Positions 59,090 to 64,000 of a stretch of DNA of 64,000 nt are shown piece by piece. The stretch covers positions 91,304,852-91,368,851 of the forward strand of contig NC_134401.1 in assembly GCF_050003625.1 (NCBI RefSeq), given 5' to 3'. This stretch comes from Haematobia irritans. Its lineage: Eukaryota; Arthropoda; Insecta; Diptera; Muscidae. The translations under genes were made by a program, and so were the position numbers. Each line of letters starts with the position of its first letter. Position 1 is the stretch's first letter. Under the pieces are notes generated by a model. It was not told the origin of the DNA. It ran no database searches and worked only from the letters and a program-made list of their open reading frames with translations.

Positions 59090-60338
59090 TAGATCTCATA
59101 TGTTCCAAATATCTCTCATAGCATTGCTTAGACTTCTCTTGATATAAGTAACGTACATTAATATACCTCGTGCAGTTCAAGTTCGAGTTCACACTTTTAA
59201 ATCTGTTCTTTCAATTTCTCAGACTTCTTAATTCTTTGCTGGACCATGGCGGACCGGGTACATAAGCGCTCATACGAGAAATTGGCACTGCTTGACGGAA
59301 ACAATAATGAATTTCATCGTAGAATGAGGATAAACAGCCCGAGAGGTCACCGGTAAGTGGTGGCCAGATAACGCGAGACAATAAATCGTGAAGAATTGAG
59401 AAGTCAGTACGTTTAAAATCATATCGAAGACAGTCTTGATTAATAAGCTTATTCATCGATCCATTAAGGGTTAATGTAAGGGAAGGCGGAATATATCTTC
59501 AGGTGTCACAAATGGATCAACACGAGAAACATTAATATCCGATACATTAGAAAATATGAGATCCAACAATCTTCCAAAATAATTCGTAACTAAATTCAAC
59601 TGTACGAGGCATAATTCAGAAATAACTTTAAAAAAATCCTTAAATGTTCCTAAATTGGTTGGAACAAGCGAATCACCCTCAGAATTGAGCCAGCGTAAAC
59701 TCGGTACGTTAAAATCGCCAAATACTAAAATCACATCAAAATTCTGTGGTATGTATGAGCAAGTAATGAAAATGTTCAGTCGGGAGAGATTCAAGCGTAC
59801 CGAAATAAAATCAATATCATGCGGGACATTTAAATCCTGCAAACGTGACAAAAACGAGCTTCTCACGGCTATTAAGACACCACCACCCCTACGAGCTAAC
59901 CGATCCTTTCTATAGACGTTAAACTCTGTACAAAATAATTCCAGATCGAAAATGTCTGGCCTTTGGCATGTTTCAGTGAATATAACAATATCAAATTCGC
60001 ATGAAAGACTGTTCAGGAATACATGACGAAATTTCGTATTAAGACCACGGACGTTTTGATACACAATACAAATATCATGAATTAGTTTTTTTTAAATCGT
60101 TACTAAATTAACAGGAATAGGCCGGGTTGGTCTAGACCGAGATATAAATTCCGTAACCAGCAAACCCGAAGGCCAGAAAGACGAATCAAGCAATACATCA
60201 AACATTTTCAACGGAACAATGATCGTAAATGTTAATATATCCCTCTGTTGACGGTTATTCAGTTTAATAATGTTGCAGTCACACGATCTGCAGTCATCAT
60301 ACTTGGAGCGTATATAGTTACAAACCTTATCCACAGCA
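59090..60338 (-). pseudogene. Jockey/CR1-group LINE: ORF1 end, endonuclease and linker
   Basis: The minus-strand order is correct. 60334-60092 encodes an ORF1 C-terminus (RSKYDDCRSCDCNIIKL, then SFWPSGLLVTEFI). 60064-59471 encodes an endonuclease-domain frame: YQNVRGLNTKF, IVIFTETCQR (catalytic Glu region), RRGGGVLIAV, VFGDFNVPSLRW (DFN motif), NYFGRLLDLIFSN. 59456-59093, after a frameshift, is the linker (PPWSSKELRSLRN, then CYERYLEHMRSNLE). No RT follows, so unlike a typical insertion it lacks the 3' end. Clade is a judgement from motif style. Confidence 0.7.
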
Positions 60339-60858
60339 TGGCTAATTGTAAGTCATGTGTTTCTAGCCAGTCTTCCGCGCGTATCATGGTTTGACGGAGT
60401 TTGCGTAGAGCCTTTTCGGTATTTCTCGCCTTTATCACAACGGCTATGTCATCAGCGTAGCCAATAAAAATGTGTCGTCAGTATTCCGTCGTATGAGCCC
60501 TGTGCGGCACCTAAGTTTACCTTCATTCTTATTGGGCCCTGTATAGTGTCATATATAAAAACTCGGTAAGATTGTCTTTCAATATGTTCGCCAAGTATTC
60601 CGGTATGTGAAATATCGTCTCTAGGATGTAAATTACGTCTACCTACCTTAGGATGTAGGCTGAATATTACGTCTGCTTAACTAGTAGAATCTCGAAATCT
60701 CGAAACGTGACTGCCCTGTTGCGTCGCCCGAAGTGCATCCGATACTCCCTAGTGTCGATTTCACACGTCTAAATCCGTATTGTCTTGCGGACAGACCCCC
60801 AACAGTCGTGATAGCCTCGTCAAGCTTTGGTTTAATGAGCCGTTCGAATATTTCTCAT
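60339..60858 (-). pseudogene. R1 LINE reverse transcriptase, copy 2
   Basis: On the minus strand: EIFERLIKPKLDEAITT, LSARQYGFRR, then FIYDTIQGPIRMKVNLGAAQ, a frame break, YADDIAVVIKARNTEKAL (YADD active site) and LRQTMIRAEDWLETHDLQLA. This is the palm region of R1 RT. Upstream sequence changes abruptly at about 60858, as in a 5'-truncated insertion. Confidence 0.75.
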
Positions 60859-61860
60859 TTTTATTTATTTTTTTTTGAGTGTACCACCTGTATCTAACAA
60901 TCATTTGCACATGAAGCAAGATGGGGAACATGAGCACACATTGAAACGTATTTAGGAAATCATTAGTGCAAGTCGCATTTGCTGCCACAACATAGTCGTT
61001 GGCTTAAACAACTTGGGAATTATAATAAACATGAAACGAATGCATGTTTAACTTTGCTCATGGTATTTAGGAGAAGAAGGAGAAAAAGTCATCGTTAAAT
61101 CTAGAGGAGTAGTAGTAGTAGTAGTAGTAGCATACTCCAAAAAGGTTGAAATGGTAATATGTTTTATGTTAACCGTATCTTCCTCAATACTCCACTGCAC
61201 TTGGGTATTCATGAGTGAGTCATCCTTAAATATTTTAAGGAGAAAACTTTGTGTTTAGGGTAGCACAGTGGATTCAGAGTTTCTGTTTTTAATCATATAA
61301 GTAAAAAGCTAAAGTTGGTGTAAATTATACGGAAGAAAAACTATTAAAGTATTCAAATTAAAATGCGTTTATCATCCATCTATAATGTGCATTCTGATAT
61401 GGTGATTCGTTTATATTTGGCTCGCAAATCAAAAGTTGTTATCGCAAGACCTCTCCAGCATTTAAATGTGTGAGCTACTAAGGATATCGTTTCTTATTAT
61501 TACTAGAAATGTATACCCAGAAATATGGATTAAATAATTCCGTAGCATAGTTAAACAAAACGATGTGAGTGTGATTACTGCCAAAGCACTTTTACGGAGT
61601 AAATCTAAGGAGAAAGTGAAGGCTGGAAGCAGTTTTTTCAATCGAGGAATCAAAACTCGTGGTGAGAGGAAAGTTTGAGGCCAGCATGTAGAAAAATAAT
61701 GAATTTTTCGTAGATTACTAACTAAAATTGTGCTGGCTTCTGGGTTCTCATGTATATAAAAGCTTTTGTTGCATCGGTGAAATGACTAGATAGCCAATCT
61801 GGCTCTAATAAGTCAAAAAAAGATTTTTATAAAATTCTCTCTAAACGGCAGTTCACTTAT
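60859..61860. other. Unassigned, possibly single-copy
   Basis: A GTA trinucleotide repeat lies at 61109-61133. No recognised gene. Confidence 0.4.
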
Positions 61861-61869
61861 GTAGGACTT

Positions 61870-62150
61870 AAGTCGGGGGTTTCCTTCGCAGTCAGATTAT
61901 GCAAAAATTTGTGAAATGTTTTCCACGGTTAAGCCCATTTCCTTGGGTGGCATTGAAATTCCCGTTGGTGAGTGTGCAAAATATCTTGGTGTTTATAATG
62001 GGCAGGAGGCTGAACTTTAAGCTTAATATTGAAGAAAGGACGAGAAAAGTCACGGTAGCCTTGTACTGGTGCAAAAATGCAATAGGGAAAATGTGGGGAC
62101 TAAAGCCGAAAATTGAGAAAAAAAATATTATGTGAGGCCAAAGATTTCTT
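61870..62150 (+). pseudogene. RNase H LINE, RT thumb-region fragment
   Basis: AKYLGV-like sequence (61975-62000, broken by a frameshift) followed by LNFKLNIEERTRKVTVALYW, CKNAIGKMWGLKPKI, characteristic of the segment after the RT active site in LOA-like LINEs. Upstream FVKCFPRLSPFPW is not recognisable. Confidence 0.6.
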
Positions 62151-62164
62151 GGCCTTAAAACACG

Positions 62165-62260
62165 AATGCGTGCAAAAAACAGCATCGCCAAAAAAGTAAT
62201 GAAAATGTTCTTTTTGGATCCGGAAGCTGTGCAAAACTGACGCAGAACCGATTAATTTCA
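62165..62260 (-). mobile_element. TIR element M1, fragment part 1
   Basis: CCAAAAAAGTAATGAAAATG and TTCTTTTTGGATCCGGAAG match M1 read in minus orientation (compare 42820-42895). It continues at 62702. Confidence 0.7.
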
Positions 62261-62701
62261 TGATGGCAAATGTTCGATGGGAGAATTGCAAGGGTTGTAA
62301 CGACACCAAGCAAATATGGCCCCATTTGAACCTAAACCGCACACTAGATATGCTAGTGTTCTCGAGACGCCAGATATCACCCCTGATATCTACTATAACG
62401 GGTCGCTGCCTGATAGGCGATTTTGCAAAAACTATTGGTGCGAAGTATAATGACTATTGAGCTGTCATGATGCGGAGGAAAAGGAATCAATTAAACACCT
62501 CTTGTGTGAGTATCCTGCATAGCTTCAGTTTACTGGTGGATCTGGAAAACGTTAACTTAAGCAGTCTGCTAATATTTCTGGAACAATCTGGTTGGTTCAA
62601 CAGAAGAAAATAATCGAGAAGGTTCAGCGGTTAAAACTAGAAGTGCCCATATGTAATAGGTACTTTTAGTTAATGTGCTATCACAATCTTAATCGGGCTG
62701 C
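62261..62701 (+). pseudogene. RNase H LINE C-terminus, second copy
   Basis: MANVRWENCKGCNDTKQIWP and TGRCLIGDF parallel 22170-22340 closely. The zinc knuckle region is damaged by a stop and a deletion (CHDAEEKESIKHLLCE remains). The tail is present to GGGCTGCC but lacks the CCTAA repeats. Confidence 0.8.
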
Positions 62702-62764
62702 CATGGGCTTGTCATAGGACGGAAGTCCTCCATGATCCGAATTCAATATTTTGGATGTAAATTA
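62702..62764 (-). mobile_element. TIR element M1, fragment part 2
   Basis: ATGGGCTTGTCATAGGACGG and ATATTTTGGATGTAAATTAA continue M1 after the LINE insertion, with a deletion of the AAGTGATGCAAA segment. Confidence 0.7.
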
Positions 62765-64000
62765 AAACAAGTTTATACGGCCGTAAGATCGGCCAGGCCG
62801 AAGCTTATGTACAATCCACCATGGATTGCGTAGAAACTTCTACTGAAGACTGTCAACCACAATCGAATTACTTGGGTTGCGGTAACACTTGCCGATGGCA
62901 AGGTATCTTAAAACTTCCTGACACCGTCTTCTAAATTGCAAGGTAGTCCATACGTAGTATATATTAAACTGAAAAAGGCCGATTTAATACGTATATAATT
63001 AAGTTTGACAAAATTTTGTATAGAAATAAAATTTTGATAAAAGTTTTTAAAGAAAAAAAAATTTTAACAAAATTTTCTATAGAAATAAAATTTTAACAAA
63101 ATTTTCTATAGAAATAAAATTTTGTCAAAATTTTCTATAGAAATAACATTTTGACAAAATGTTCTATAGAAATAAAATTTTAACAAAATTTTATATAGAA
63201 ATAAAATTTTGTCAAAATTTTCTATAGAAATCAAATTTTGACAAAAATTTCTATAGAAATAAAACTTTGACAAAATTTTCTATAGAAATAACATTTTGAC
63301 AAAATTTTCTATAGAAATAAAATTTTGACAAAACTTTCAATAGAATTAAAATTTTGACAATATTCTCTATAGAATTAAAATTTTGACAACATTTTCCATA
63401 GAAATAGAATTTTGCCAACATTTTCTATACAAATAAAGTTTGACAAAATTTTCTATAGAAATAAAATTTTGACATAATTTTCTATAAAAATAAAATTTTG
63501 ACAATGTTTTCTATAAAAATAAAATTTTGGTAGATTATTTTTGGCTCGAGTGGCAACCATGATTATGAACCGATATGGACCAATTTTTGTGTGATTGGGG
63601 ATCGGCTATATATAACTATAGACCGATATGGACCAAATTTGGCATGGTTATTAGCGGCCACATACTAACACCACGTTGCAAATTTCAACCGAATCGGATG
63701 AATTTTGCTTCTCCACGAGACTCCGGAGATTAAATCTGGAGAACGGTTTATATGGGGGCTATATATAATTATGGACCGATATGGACCAATTCGTGTTCAT
63801 ATCGTGTTTGTTAGAGAGCACATACTAACACCACGTTCCAAATTTCAACCCCATCGGATGAATTTTGCTCCTCCAAGAGGTTCCGGAGGACAAATCCGGG
63901 GATCGGTTTATATACGGGGATCCACGAGACTCCGGAGATTAAATCTGGAGAACGGTTTATATGGGGGCTATATATAATTATGGACGATATGGACCAATTG
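62765..64000 (+). mobile_element. HINE-A copy j, cut by window end
   Basis: Starts AACAAGTTTATACGGCCGTA with TCGGCCAGGCCGAA and TACAATCCACCATGG. It carries minisatellite at 63005-63530, then at least three central units. A 200-bp segment is repeated (CCACGAGACTCCGGAGATTA at 63713 and 63922). Confidence 0.85.
63005..63530 (-). repeat. 29-bp minisatellite inside HINE-A copy j
   Basis: About 18 units of CTATAGAAATAAAATTTTGA, flanked by ATACGTATATAATTAAGTTT and TTTTGGTAGATTATTTTTGG, the same borders as in copy d. Confidence 0.9.

Larger units (their letters stand above)
57841..60858 (-). mobile_element. R1-clade LINE copy 2, 5'-truncated and interrupted
   Basis: Minus strand. The 3' UTR probably covers 57841-58094 (less AT-rich, positionally plausible). 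The ORF2 C-terminus follows at 58095-58833 and the RT core at 60339-60858. Between them lies a foreign block (58834-60338) containing another LINE and a SINE-type tail. Only about five R1 codons seem lost at the junction (after LQLA, before LLLL). Confidence 0.75.

Overview
This window looks like intergenic or intronic DNA from a higher fly. The suggested origin is a calyptrate such as Stomoxys, Haematobia or Musca. That rests on very AT-rich DNA, R1-type LINEs, mariner relatives, and repeat modules I recognise from such genomes; it is an inference, not a database result. I found no convincing host gene. Almost every long open frame is a shadow of a tandem repeat, or a piece of a retrotransposon or transposase. 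The only fairly intact coding frame is a 237-residue mariner-group transposase fragment on the minus strand (55585-56298).

The dominant component is a set of Helentron-like non-autonomous elements, called here HINE-A, -B, -C and -D. Each begins with a near-constant AACAAGTA end, followed by a GC-rich palindrome and a subterminal motif that recurs inverted at the 3' end. The interiors hold tandem repeats of exactly 153 bp, then a GTCY tetranucleotide tract, then a terminal hairpin. HINE-A copies lie at about 6.7-8.4, 9.4-11.5, 15.4-16.1, 26.4-27.9, 40.6-41.8, 47.8-49.1, 49.7-51.6, 52.5-53.0, 53.2-55.1 and 62.8-64.0 kb. Two of them (49665-51551 and 53228-55114) form a huge inverted repeat in which I saw no mismatch. 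HINE-B lies at 21.3-24.2 and 44.9-47.0 kb, HINE-C at 28.4-31.4 and 39.4-40.2 kb, and HINE-D at 29.5-31.0 and 55.2-56.5 kb, with diverged relatives elsewhere.

The second component is a 29-bp minisatellite. It occurs as free blocks (0.4-1.9, 13.8-14.5, 16.1-17.2, 34.2-37.0 kb) and also inside several HINE copies, which suggests it travels with them.

The third component is LINEs and SINEs. A decayed R1-clade LINE runs on the plus strand from about 4.26 to 9.42 kb, interrupted by a short LINE 3' end and a whole HINE-A. A second R1 copy runs on the minus strand (58.1-60.9 kb) and is split by another LINE plus a SINE-type tail. RNase H-bearing LINE ends lie at 6.2, 22.0 and 62.3 kb. A tRNA-derived SINE (best copy 33.4-33.75 kb) shares their 3' tail. 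A further RNase H LINE is split across 33.9 and 37.3 kb by 3.2 kb of minisatellite.

The fourth component is short terminal-inverted-repeat elements with TA target duplications, at 20.0, 20.4, 25.4, 42.3, 44.5, 49.3 and 52.75 kb. They are often nested in or around the other families. The window is best read as a layered insertion history rather than a set of cooperating genes.
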